From contig JAPLHH010000111.1 in NCBI GenBank assembly GCA_026389735.1, positions 1-22,580 of the forward strand: a stretch of DNA of 22,580 bases, written 5' to 3'. The position numbers and the translations under genes were made by a program. Below the pieces are notes generated by a model. The model was not told the origin of the DNA, did not search any database, and worked only from the letters and a program-made list of their open reading frames with translations. Positions 1-8,029 of the stretch are shown here, piece after piece (position 1 is the stretch's first letter; every line of letters starts with the position of its first letter). The stretch is from Chloroflexota bacterium. GTDB lineage: Bacteria > Chloroflexota > Dehalococcoidia > GIF9 > UBA5620.

Positions 1-70
1 AAGATTTTGATTATTGTTATTATGATTGTGATAAATCGTGTCCATCTGTTAGTAATTTATGGTATCATTA

Positions 71-76
71 TATAAT
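71..76 (+). promoter_or_regulatory. Possible -10 box for polA
   Basis: A perfect TATAAT lies about 150 bases before polA. The hexamers 16 to 18 bases upstream match the -35 consensus poorly, so this is only a candidate. If it is used, the inverted-repeat element at 101-182 is transcribed as part of the polA leader. Confidence 0.3.
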
Positions 77-100
77 GAACCCAATCACAGAAATTTAGGT

Positions 101-182
101 GTCATTGCGAGGCATGAAGTGCCGTAGCAATCTCGGTGAGAAGTGAGCAATCATGAGATTGCTCCGCTTCGCTCGCAATGAC
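101..182. repeat. Intergenic inverted-repeat element (GTCATTGCGAG type)
   Basis: The element begins GTCATTGCGAG (101-111) and ends with its exact reverse complement CTCGCAATGAC (172-182). An inner pair, AGCAATCTC (126-134) and GAGATTGCT (155-163), continues the symmetry, so the whole 82 bases can fold into a long hairpin. It codes for nothing and sits between the window edge and polA. Its ends resemble two other elements in this window (8982-9068 and 10794-10836), so it looks like a dispersed REP/MITE-like family. Family membership is inferred from sequence similarity only. Confidence 0.8.
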
Positions 183-227
183 GAAGGGGAAAATTGGTAC
201 CAAAGTTAGATTAGAGGATTTAAAGAT

Positions 228-2942
228 ATGGCGTCAGACAAGCCACTCCTGCTCCTGTTCGATGGAAATGCTCTGGTACACCGAGCTTTCCACGCTATCC
301 CTCCCCTAACGATATCCAAAACCGGGGAAATGGTCAATGCCGTTCAAGGCTTTGCCAGCACCTTACTCAAGGTGCTGAATGAAATCAAACCGACTCACTG
401 GGCTATTGCCTTCGACCGTCCCACACCGACCTTCAGACATGAAAAATTCGAGGATTACAAAGCTCAACGCCCCAAAGCTCCCGAAGAGCTTGTCAATCAG
501 ATAAAGCGGGTTCATCAACTGGTAGATGCCTTCCATATTCCCACCTTCGAAATCGACAGATACGAAGCTGATGACGTTCTGGGCACTCTGAGCTGCCAGG
601 CTGCCCAGCAAAACATAGACACCCTCATCGTTACTGGCGACAACGACATGCTTCAGGTTGTCTCGCCCAGCACAAAAGTAATGTCTCCAAGACGAAGCTT
701 CAGTGATACAGTAATCTACGATGAGACAGGTGTCGAGCAGAAATACGGTATATCTCCCAGCCAACTCACCGACTTCAAAGCTCTCACCGGCGACCCTTCT
801 GATAACATCCCCGGTATCCCCGGCATCGGCGACAAGACAGCAGTAAAGCTACTGCGACAATTCAACAGCCTCGAGGGAATCTACACCCATATTGACGAAA
901 TAACCCCTGAGAGGCTACAGGCGTCACTCCGCGACCATAAAGCCCATGTTCTTCAAAACAAGGAACTGGCGACAATAGTTACCGATGTGCCCATAACCTT
1001 GAATCTGGATGCCTGCCAGGTCAGCTCCTACGACAGACATCAAGTAGTCGAACTTTTCCGTGAACTCGGGTTCGTCCAATTGCTATCCAGATTGCCGGAG
1101 GAAATACAAGGGACATCAACCGTAGCTCCCAGCCAGGCCATATCCAAGAAGGACTACCACATAGTTAACACTGACCAAGCTTTAGATAAGCTTATCACCC
1201 AGTTGCTAGCCGCCAAAGAATTCACCGTTGACCTGGAGACTTCCAGCAAAGAAGTCATGGCTGCTGAACTAGTCGGCATCTCGCTGTCATCAACGCCAGG
1301 TGAGGCTTACTACATACCAGTAGGACACCGTGGCTTAAGCCAAATATCCCAACTACCATTGTCTCAAGTCATTGCCAAGCTTAAGCCGGTGCTTGAAGAC
1401 ACCAAAATCCCCAAAATAGCTCAAAATGGCAAATTTGATATGACGGTGCTCGCCGAATACGGTATAAAACTTGAGAATCTGACCTTCGATACCATGATTG
1501 CCGCTTATCTGCTGGGCGAAAAATCCATCGGGCTTAAAGCGCTGGCTTTCAATAGACTCGGAGCCGAGATGACACCTATCACCGACTTAATCGGCAAAGG
1601 AGCCAAGCAGCTATCTATGGCGATGGCAACAATAGAACAGGTTGCCGACTATGCCTCTGCCGATGCCGATATTACTCTAAGGCTCAAAAGCGTGCTCGAC
1701 GCCGAGCTGCAAAAAGAAGGACTATGGCAACTTTTCAGTGAAGTAGAGATGCCTCTGGTACCAGTGCTGGTAGCTATGGAAAGAAATGGGGTGGCTATAG
1801 ATGTTGAACTGTTGCGAGATATGTCCCACAGCTTGGGCAAGGAGATGCTCAGACTGGAAGCAGAAGTTTACAACAGCCTCGGCTACAGGTTCAACATAAA
1901 CTCGTCCCAACAGTTATCCAGAATCCTTTTCGAGGAGCTAAGGCTTCCCAAGCCGCGCAAAACAAAGAGCGGCTATTCTACCGATGCTACGGCGCTCGAA
2001 GAGCTAAAGGGGACTCATCCCATAATTGAACTTGTCCTGCAATACCGCCAGCTCGCCAAGCTGAAATCAACCTATACCGATGCCTTTCCTGCCCTGGTCA
2101 ACCCTAAAACAGGCAGGCTCCATACCAGCTTCAACCAGACAGGCACAACCACCGGCCGCCTTTCCTCCAGCGAGCCGAATATGCAGAACATCCCCATAAG
2201 GGGCGAGCTGGGCGGGCGAATAAGGCAAGCCATTATCGCTGAGCCGGGATGGTACCTCCTATCCGCCGATTACTCTCAAATTGACCTCAGGGCGTTAGCC
2301 CACATCTCACATGACCTTGAGCTCATCGCCACCTTCCTCAGAGATGAGGACGTTCACGCCGCCACCGCTTCCCGCATTTTCAACGTCCCCCCAGACAAGG
2401 TAACCCCGGAGATGCGCCGAGTAGCCAAAACGGTTAACTTCGGTGTTATCTACGGCATGAGCGACTACGGCCTGGAGCAAGCCACCAGTTTCAGTCGGGA
2501 GGAGGCTGCCCAGTTCATAAATGCTTATTTCGAGAAATATCCCAAGGTCAAAGAATATATCGAAGCCACCAAAAGCCAGGCCAGAGAGCGTGGCTACGTG
2601 CAGACAGTGATGGGCAGACGACGTTATATACCTGAGATCAACTCACCAAACCGGCAGGTCAGAGAAGCTGCTGAGCGAATGGCAATAAATATGCCGGTGC
2701 AGGGCACATCTGCCGACATCATCAAAATCGCCATGGTAAATCTTCACCGCGAGATGGAAAAACGGAACTTGCGAAGCAAAATGACCCTTCAAGTGCACGA
2801 CGAGCTTGTCTTCGAAGTGCCTCCTGAGGAAATAGACCAGATGAAAGAACTGGTGTCCAGAATAATGCCCCAAGCCTTAAAGCTCAGCGTGCCACTAAAG
2901 ATAGACATCAAGCTAGGCAAAAACTGGGCCGAGATGGGATAA
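228..2942 (+). CDS. polA: DNA polymerase I with 5' nuclease and intact 3'-5' proofreading domain
   Basis: This family A polymerase fills gaps and removes RNA primers during lagging-strand synthesis and excision repair. The 904 residues show three domains. The 5' nuclease (about 1-290) has FDGN near the start, EADD at 113-116, GDND at 137-140 and the helix-hairpin-helix region GDPSDNIPG from 188. The 3'-5' exonuclease (about 310-490) keeps all three acidic motifs: D335 and E337 in VDLETS, D404 in QNGKFD, and Y475/D479 in YASADAD. Many family A enzymes have lost these, so proofreading is probably active. The polymerase domain has motif A with D681, motif B with R730/R731, K734 and F738, and motif C HDE with D858. 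Motif A reads DYSQID, so position 686 is Asp where most PolA proteins have the Glu that blocks ribonucleotides. The ATG start follows an AGAGG site about ten bases upstream. Confidence 0.98.
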   Translation: MASDKPLLLLFDGNALVHRAFHAIPPLTISKTGEMVNAVQGFASTLLKVLNEIKPTHWAIAFDRPTPTFRHEKFEDYKAQRPKAPEELVNQIKRVHQLVDAFHIPTFEIDRYEADDVLGTLSCQAAQQNIDTLIVTGDNDMLQVVSPSTKVMSPRRSFSDTVIYDETGVEQKYGISPSQLTDFKALTGDPSDNIPGIPGIGDKTAVKLLRQFNSLEGIYTHIDEITPERLQASLRDHKAHVLQNKELATIVTDVPITLNLDACQVSSYDRHQVVELFRELGFVQLLSRLPEEIQGTSTVAPSQAISKKDYHIVNTDQALDKLITQLLAAKEFTVDLETSSKEVMAAELVGISLSSTPGEAYYIPVGHRGLSQISQLPLSQVIAKLKPVLEDTKIPKIAQNGKFDMTVLAEYGIKLENLTFDTMIAAYLLGEKSIGLKALAFNRLGAEMTPITDLIGKGAKQLSMAMATIEQVADYASADADITLRLKSVLDAELQKEGLWQLFSEVEMPLVPVLVAMERNGVAIDVELLRDMSHSLGKEMLRLEAEVYNSLGYRFNINSSQQLSRILFEELRLPKPRKTKSGYSTDATALEELKGTHPIIELVLQYRQLAKLKSTYTDAFPALVNPKTGRLHTSFNQTGTTTGRLSSSEPNMQNIPIRGELGGRIRQAIIAEPGWYLLSADYSQIDLRALAHISHDLELIATFLRDEDVHAATASRIFNVPPDKVTPEMRRVAKTVNFGVIYGMSDYGLEQATSFSREEAAQFINAYFEKYPKVKEYIEATKSQARERGYVQTVMGRRRYIPEINSPNRQVREAAERMAINMPVQGTSADIIKIAMVNLHREMEKRNLRSKMTLQVHDELVFEVPPEEIDQMKELVSRIMPQALKLSVPLKIDIKLGKNWAEMG

Positions 2943-2981
2943 ATGACAACATCTTTACACGTGCGAAAAAAGCGTTGTTTT

Positions 2982-3737
2982 TCAGAGCCTCTCCAGTAGG
3001 TCTTTCGCCGCATCCGATAGCCCGGGGTCAGTTGACAGCTCAATGCACTTCTCCAGGTCACTGGCCGCTTTAGCCACTTCGCCACCCTTGCGGTGATAAG
3101 CATAAGCTCGATTGAAATAAGCTTTAGCATAGTTCAGGTCTAACTCTATTGCTTTGCTGAAATCGGCTATAGCTTTATCAAGCTCATTTTTATTTTGATA
3201 GGCAAGCCCGCGGCCGTTATAAGCCTGAGCAAGCCGCGGGTTGAGCTCAACTGCCTTATCAAAATCAGCTATGGCCCTATCAAACCCCCTGGCATATAAG
3301 TAGGCATATCCCCGCTTGTTATAAGCCGCGGCGAACCTCGGGTCTAGCACAATAGCCTTGTCATAATTAGCTATAGCTGATTGGAACTGTCCCCTCTCGA
3401 AGTACACGTTACCACGATTGTAATAAACCTCAGCACGTGAGGGATCAAGCTCAATCGCTTTATCAAAGTCAGCTATTGCTTTATCAAGCTCACCTTTCAT
3501 ATGATAGGCAAGCCCGCGGCTGTTATAAACAATAGCAAGCTGTGGGTCGAGCTCAATTGCCTTAGTATATTCCACAATGGCTTCATCATATCGCCCTTGC
3601 TCAAAGTGCTCGTTACCTGTATTAAGGTGTTCTTTGGCCGGACTCGCGCAGCTCACTACCATTAACGCAGCTATAAGCACAACGCAAGACGCCAGTATAA
3701 ATCCTCCTCTGTAGCTCACTACTCTTCTTATTTCCAT
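2982..3737 (-). CDS. TPR-repeat lipoprotein
   Basis: The 251-residue protein starts with a basic N-terminus (R4, R5, R10) and a hydrophobic stretch ending VVSC, a lipobox with C30 as the probable lipidated cysteine. It is therefore likely anchored outside the membrane. From about residue 34 it consists of six consecutive 34-residue tetratricopeptide repeats with the usual pattern (Y-N-R-G ... A-I-A-D-F-D-K-A-I-E-L-D-P), a protein-binding scaffold. Nothing in the repeats indicates the partner. The ATG at 3737 has no SD site. A strong AGAGGAGG lies inside codons 10-12 but is followed only by ATA and CTG codons, and a start there would lose the charged signal-peptide end. The gene converges with polA (39 bases apart) and diverges from mutM. 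Confidence 0.9.
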   Translation of the reverse strand: MEIRRVVSYRGGFILASCVVLIAALMVVSCASPAKEHLNTGNEHFEQGRYDEAIVEYTKAIELDPQLAIVYNSRGLAYHMKGELDKAIADFDKAIELDPSRAEVYYNRGNVYFERGQFQSAIANYDKAIVLDPRFAAAYNKRGYAYLYARGFDRAIADFDKAVELNPRLAQAYNGRGLAYQNKNELDKAIADFSKAIELDLNYAKAYFNRAYAYHRKGGEVAKAASDLEKCIELSTDPGLSDAAKDLLERL

Positions 3738-3769
3738 TGAACAAAACCGTATTGCAGATTTACCTAAAA

Positions 3770-3798
3770 ATTATAGCCGGCAAATGTTTAACACACAA
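3770..3798 (-). promoter_or_regulatory. Promoter for the TPR lipoprotein gene
   Basis: On the minus strand TTGTGT (3793-3798), 17 bases, then a perfect TATAAT (3770-3775). It is well placed for the gene starting at 3737, giving a leader of about 26 bases. Its -35 shares one base with the -35 of the opposite mutM promoter. Confidence 0.5.
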
Positions 3799-3815
3799 GC
3801 ACTTTGGGCTACAAT
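3788..3815 (+). promoter_or_regulatory. Promoter for mutM
   Basis: TTAACA (3788-3793), 16 bases, then TACAAT (3810-3815). Each hexamer matches the sigma-A consensus at five of six positions. It lies 46 bases before the mutM start and points the right way. Confidence 0.55.
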
Positions 3816-3860
3816 ACAAGTGCCTGCCAACCGCAATTCGTTTAAAGGTGGTTATCAACG

Positions 3861-4670
3861 TTGCCTGAGCTTCCTGAAGTAGAGACGATAAAGAGCGAAC
3901 TTTCTCTACATGTAATCGGACGGCGATTCACCGATGTTACAGTCTGCGATGCCAAACTGGTGCGCCAGACTTCAGTTGAAGAGTTCCGCCGCAAACTTGT
4001 AGGGCAGAGAATAAACGGCCTTGGGCGCCGCGGCAAATATCTCATTTTCCGTCTATCAGGCACTATGGTGCTGATTATCCACCTCAAAATGGCTGGGGCT
4101 TTGCTGCTGAATCTAAAACAAACTGACCGTCATACCAGAGTCATCTTTCACCTTGACAATGGCAGCCAGCTTATCTTTACCGACCGCAGACGGCTGGGTG
4201 CCCTCTGGTTAGTAGAGAACGAGCAGGCCATCATTGGCAAGCTCGGCCCCGAGCCACTAGCCCCAGAATTCACCATCGAGACTTTAGCCAAACGATTGCA
4301 GAGCCATCAGGCGCCGATAAAAGCCGTACTACTCGACCAGGCTTTTGTTGCTGGCATTGGCAACATGTACGCCGACGAAGCTCTGTTCGCTGCCAGAATC
4401 CACCCGCTTAGCAAAGCAAATAGCCTGTCACCCAAAGAAATCAAAAATCTCCACAAAGCCATCGTTGATGTTCTACGCTCAGCCATCGACAGCAAAGGTG
4501 CCAGCATTGACACCTACAAGCGCCCCGATGGGCAGCTGGGCACCGCCCATTCCAACTTCAATGTCGCTCACCGCGGCGGCAAGCCATGTCCCATCTGCGG
4601 CACACCCATTCAGCGCCTTGCCATCAGAAACCGCGGCAGCTACTTCTGCCCCAACTGCCAAAAGCTTTAG
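3861..4670 (+). CDS. mutM: Formamidopyrimidine-DNA glycosylase (Fpg/MutM)
   Basis: This base-excision repair enzyme removes oxidised purines such as 8-oxoguanine and cleaves the abasic site. The start is a TTG at 3861, nine bases after AAAGGTGG, and it is fixed by the family's catalytic N-terminus: Pro2 and Glu3 in PELPEVET. Also visible are K59 in GRRGKY, M77 in the LKMAG wedge segment, the helix-two-turn-helix sequence GIGNMYADE (165-173), and a C-terminal zinc finger with C243, C246, C263 and C266. R258 and the nearby loop match the family. At the intercalating wedge, R111 is followed by Leu112, where the E. coli enzyme has Phe. The length of 269 residues is normal. It converges with gltX, with 39 bases between the stops and no clear terminator. 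Confidence 0.97.
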   Translation: MPELPEVETIKSELSLHVIGRRFTDVTVCDAKLVRQTSVEEFRRKLVGQRINGLGRRGKYLIFRLSGTMVLIIHLKMAGALLLNLKQTDRHTRVIFHLDNGSQLIFTDRRRLGALWLVENEQAIIGKLGPEPLAPEFTIETLAKRLQSHQAPIKAVLLDQAFVAGIGNMYADEALFAARIHPLSKANSLSPKEIKNLHKAIVDVLRSAIDSKGASIDTYKRPDGQLGTAHSNFNVAHRGGKPCPICGTPIQRLAIRNRGSYFCPNCQKL

Positions 4671-4709
4671 ATTAGCTGAAAGTTAGGGCGCTTGAAAAGA
4701 CCCACAGCT

Positions 4710-6164
4710 TTATCCAATCCCAGAAGCCACAAGCTTACCCAAAGCTGCTCTGAGCCGCTTAAGGCACCGCTCTTTGCCTAATACATCCATAGTTTGAAAC
4801 AGAGGCGGAGCTGCTGTTCTTCCCGTAATCGCTACACGCAGCAGACCAAAAAACACGCTGGTCTTCAATTTAAGCTCCTCAGTCAATGGTCGAAAAACAG
4901 CCTCCAGCGAAGCCGCACCCCAATCCTTCAACCCATTCATCTTAGCAACCGAAGCCTGGAGACTTTTAATCGCTTCAGCCTCCTCGATTTTACCCAGGAG
5001 CAGCCCTACATCATATTCCAGTTCATCCACAAAGAAAAACTCGCTGAGCTGCGGCGCTTCAGCCAGAGTTCTGGCTCTCTCTTGAATAAGAGGCACAATC
5101 TGGCGAATATAGCCAATGTCCAATGGACGACTAATTTCCGATGGCAAGTCTCTTTGCAGAAAGGGCATAGCTCGCTGGGTAAATTCTTCCGAGCTCAAAC
5201 CCCGGAGATAAACTCCATTCATCCAATCGAGCTTATCTTTGTTGAACACGGCCGCAGTTCTGCTTATCCGCTCCAGGGAGAAATGCTTTACTATCTCTTC
5301 TCGCCTCAAAAGCTCCGTCTTGTCATCCAACGACCAGCCAAGCAGAACTAGAAAGTTAAACATCGCTTCGGGCAAATAACCCTGCTCTCGATATTCAGTG
5401 ATGGCCGTAGCCCCATGCCGCTTACTCAACTTCGACCTATCCGGCCCCAGAATCATGGGCAAATGGGCAAACTGCGGTGGCTGCCAACCCAGCGCCTGGT
5501 AAAGCAATGCATGACGAGGTGTGCTCGATAGCCACTCATCAGCCCTGAGAACATGGGAAATCGCCATCAGGTGGTCATCGACTATATTAGCCAGATGGTA
5601 AGTAGGATAGCCATCGGACTTGAGGAGAACGAAATCATCTAGGGTGGTGTTTTCAAAGACTATCTGGCCACGCAGCAAATCATTGAATGAGGTTTGGCCT
5701 TCAAGAGGCGTCTTAAAACGAACCACTGGGATAATCCCGCTCGCCTCCATCTCAGCCCTTTGTTCTCGTGTAAGATTGCGGCAGCGGCGGTCATAGCCCG
5801 GTGGCTGCTTTCGCTTTATCTGCTCCTGACGCATCGACACCAATCGCTCTGTAGAGCAATAGCACTGATAAGCTAGCTCCTGCTTTAGCAACCTATCAGT
5901 CACCTCACGGTAAAGCTCCAGCCGCTGTGACTGGAAATAAGGGCCCTCATCCCAATCAAGCCCCAACCAACGCAGACTCCCCAAAATAACATCTGCCGCT
6001 CCCTCCACCAGGCGAGCGACATCGGTATCCTCAATCCGCAAAATAAAAACGCCGTTATTATGCCGGGCAAAGACCCAGTTAAACAGAGCCGTCCTGATGT
6101 TACCCAGATGAGGATAGCCGGTTGGACTGGGAGCAAAACGAACCCGTACCATTTCCTTAGACAT
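4710..6164 (-). CDS. gltX: Glutamyl-tRNA synthetase
   Basis: Class I aminoacyl-tRNA synthetase that charges tRNA-Glu in the cytoplasm. From the ATG at 6164 it has 484 residues. The HIGH-type motif is in PSPTGYPHLGN (12-22), and the KMSKS-type motif is KLSKRHG (245-251). A zinc-site region has C101, C103 and C128, but the fourth position, His in E. coli, is Asn130. The C-terminal helical anticodon-binding part is complete. I chose the ATG at 6164 because it overlaps the RDD stop codon by eight bases (ATGTCTAA), typical of coupled translation, and gives the short N-terminus normal for the family. An in-frame ATG at 6185 would add seven residues. Whether the enzyme also charges tRNA-Gln cannot be read from the sequence. 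Confidence 0.97.
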   Translation of the reverse strand: MSKEMVRVRFAPSPTGYPHLGNIRTALFNWVFARHNNGVFILRIEDTDVARLVEGAADVILGSLRWLGLDWDEGPYFQSQRLELYREVTDRLLKQELAYQCYCSTERLVSMRQEQIKRKQPPGYDRRCRNLTREQRAEMEASGIIPVVRFKTPLEGQTSFNDLLRGQIVFENTTLDDFVLLKSDGYPTYHLANIVDDHLMAISHVLRADEWLSSTPRHALLYQALGWQPPQFAHLPMILGPDRSKLSKRHGATAITEYREQGYLPEAMFNFLVLLGWSLDDKTELLRREEIVKHFSLERISRTAAVFNKDKLDWMNGVYLRGLSSEEFTQRAMPFLQRDLPSEISRPLDIGYIRQIVPLIQERARTLAEAPQLSEFFFVDELEYDVGLLLGKIEEAEAIKSLQASVAKMNGLKDWGAASLEAVFRPLTEELKLKTSVFFGLLRVAITGRTAAPPLFQTMDVLGKERCLKRLRAALGKLVASGIG

Positions 6165-6615
6165 AGCTAGCCTGGCTCCGAGCATAGGGCCTTGTGAAAG
6201 CTACCTGCCTTACCGGCAGTTTTACCACGTAAGTATCAGCAATCTTATCATGTATCCCTTGTTTGCGGCTGTCAAAGGCAACCCAGATAAAGCCGATAAA
6301 CAAAGGTACCGCTGAGACGATGTATCCCAAAAAACGGTACAGCACACATGGCCATTTAACTGGAGAACTGTCAGTTCGAATAACCTTTATCCCCGCCGCC
6401 ATTTTCCCGGGCGTTTGCCCTCGCCATGCCCAGAAGCCCAACCAATAAGCCACCGATAATACTAACCCGCTTGGCGCCCAGATTATCGGAGCCGGAAAAA
6501 AGCAGCCAATAATCCCAACAATAATCCCTAGAATCAAGAGGTCAACAACACCTGCCCCGAGCCTAACCCAGAAGCCAGCATACTCTAAGGCAAACTCTCT
6601 TGGCTTCTTCTCCAA
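6157..6615 (-). CDS. RDD family membrane protein
   Basis: This 152-residue protein fits the RDD family of small membrane proteins, most of which have no known function. The N-terminal Y-A-G-F-W-V-R-L with Asp in the first membrane segment (VVDLLILGIIVG), the connecting QTPGKMAAGIKV loop and the final D-K-I-A-D-T-Y-V-V motif are typical. Three hydrophobic segments are visible at about 18-42, 45-65 and 95-112. The start is TTG at 6615, seven bases after AAAGGA. Its end overlaps gltX by eight bases, so the two are probably co-transcribed, but the pairing does not reveal a shared task. No convincing promoter was found upstream. Confidence 0.85.
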   Translation of the reverse strand: MEKKPREFALEYAGFWVRLGAGVVDLLILGIIVGIIGCFFPAPIIWAPSGLVLSVAYWLGFWAWRGQTPGKMAAGIKVIRTDSSPVKWPCVLYRFLGYIVSAVPLFIGFIWVAFDSRKQGIHDKIADTYVVKLPVRQVAFTRPYARSQASYV

Positions 6616-6757
6616 CCCTAATTCCTTTTGAAAAACTTAGCTTTTATTCCACATTCCCAGATTCACTGAATACAACAAATCACCCCACAACGCTTATGTA
6701 ATCAGAGGAATATCCTGAGAAGATACAGAGAACGATTAATAGATTACTGCCAAATCC

Positions 6758-7036
6758 TTACTTTTTGGTCAGGATACGGTACATGCCTTCAAGTTCGTTC
6801 AAGCGTCTCCTAATCCGCTCGGTTAGCTGCTCAGCCTGCTTCAAGGCATTCCGGGTATCTTCAATGTCAGTTGTGATTTTGAACAGTAACTCGTTTCTCC
6901 GGACTGCCGAATCAGCTTCAAAAGTCTCCAGACTACCATACTCACCGTACTCGGCCTGTAACTTCGAGTATAAGTCACCCTCGCGCCCCATCTGATCTTT
7001 CTTTATTTGACCGAAAGACTTATCAGCACCCTTCAT
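6758..7036 (-). CDS. Hypothetical coiled-coil protein, 92 aa
   Basis: I do not recognise this protein. It is 92 residues long, highly charged, without signal peptide or membrane segment, so probably cytoplasmic. The C-terminal half (about 48-90) has heptad-like spacing of Leu and Ile (ALKQAEQLTERIRRRLNEL) and looks like a coiled coil; the N-terminal part is rich in Gly, Tyr and Glu. The ATG at 7036 follows AGAGGT by seven bases, which supports real translation. It lies 45 bases after the rluD-family gene, on the same strand, and may be the last gene of the dksA-lspA-rlu unit. A small structural or adaptor role is possible but unsupported. Confidence 0.7.
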   Translation of the reverse strand: MKGADKSFGQIKKDQMGREGDLYSKLQAEYGEYGSLETFEADSAVRRNELLFKITTDIEDTRNALKQAEQLTERIRRRLNELEGMYRILTKK

Positions 7037-7081
7037 CTTTAATACCTCTCTTCAAATACAATTTAACACATTATCCATGCG

Positions 7082-8029
7082 CTAAGCAATAGGGAAAGGC
7101 AAAAAATTAAAATCTTTGCCGCCTATGAGTCGGATAGCCTGTTTCAAGTCTGAAGGCAATTCACAGGTGAACTCTCGATACTCACCGCTGGCAGGTAAAC
7201 GGAAACCCAATCGGTAAGCATGGACGAACTGCCGCTTAACATAGGCTGACCTGACACCGTATACCGAGTCACCAACGACCGGATAGCCTATAGCCGATAA
7301 ATGGACTCGTATCTGGTGAGTCCGGCCAGTCTCAGTGGTAATCTCAAGTAAGGTGTATTCACCCAGATATTCCTTCACCTTATATTTGGTCCTGGCTTGT
7401 CTGCCGCCAGATACTACCGCCATGCGTTTGCGATTAGATGGGTCACGCCCGACAGGAGCATCGATAATGCCCTGACTCGGAGTCAGTTTGCCTTTAACTA
7501 AGACAAGGTAGCCCTTGGATACTGACCGCGCTTTAAACTGATTAATCAAATATTGCTGAGCGGAGCTATTCTTGGCGATAATCATCAACCCCGAGGTATC
7601 CCTGTCCAAACGGTGAACTATACCCGGCCGCACGGCATCACCAAAGTTAGCCAAACCTGGGCAACGAGTTAAAAGGGCATTGACTAAAGTATGAGAGGGA
7701 TGCCCCGGGGATGGATGGACAACTAACCCAGCCGGCTTATCTATAACCAGAAAGTCCTCATCCTCATAAATTATATCCACCGGTATAGGCTCAGCAACAA
7801 GTGAAACCTGTTCGACAGGCGGTAAGCTAACATGAATCTCGTCTCCAACGTTCAATTTCTGGCTTGCCTTAGCTTCACACCCATTAACCTTAATATAACC
7901 CTGCTCGATCAACTTCTGAAGTCGAGAGCGTGACAACTCGGGATATACCTTAGCCAGATATTTATCAAGGCGAATTGCCGATTCAGCTACCTGCAATATT
8001 TTAACTTCTGGCTCCAGCGGAACTGACAT
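7082..8029 (-). CDS. RluA/RluD-family 23S rRNA pseudouridine synthase
   Basis: The enzyme converts specific uridines of ribosomal RNA to pseudouridine. The 315 residues begin with an S4 RNA-binding domain (about 19-66; RLDKYLA ... SRSRLQKLIEQGYIKVNG). The catalytic domain contains HRLDRDTSG (139-147) with the nucleophile Asp142, then GRTHQIRVHL (235-244). The S4 domain plus this motif fits the RluD branch, but the target uridines cannot be deduced. The ATG at 8029 lies inside the end of lspA (29-base overlap). AAGGAG directly touches the ATG, too close for a normal SD spacing, and no better in-frame start is visible; coupling to lspA translation is likely. Confidence 0.93.
   Translation of the reverse strand: MSVPLEPEVKILQVAESAIRLDKYLAKVYPELSRSRLQKLIEQGYIKVNGCEAKASQKLNVGDEIHVSLPPVEQVSLVAEPIPVDIIYEDEDFLVIDKPAGLVVHPSPGHPSHTLVNALLTRCPGLANFGDAVRPGIVHRLDRDTSGLMIIAKNSSAQQYLINQFKARSVSKGYLVLVKGKLTPSQGIIDAPVGRDPSNRKRMAVVSGGRQARTKYKVKEYLGEYTLLEITTETGRTHQIRVHLSAIGYPVVGDSVYGVRSAYVKRQFVHAYRLGFRLPASGEYREFTCELPSDLKQAIRLIGGKDFNFLPFPIA

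Noticed and set aside
2946..2979. Possible terminator between polA and the TPR gene (ACAAC ... GTTGTTTTT)
   Set aside because: The stem is only five base pairs with a loop of more than 20 bases; not convincing as an intrinsic terminator.
4794..5351. 185-residue plus-strand frame inside gltX
   Set aside because: It lies antisense to a clear, conserved gltX sequence and shows no domain; a shadow frame.
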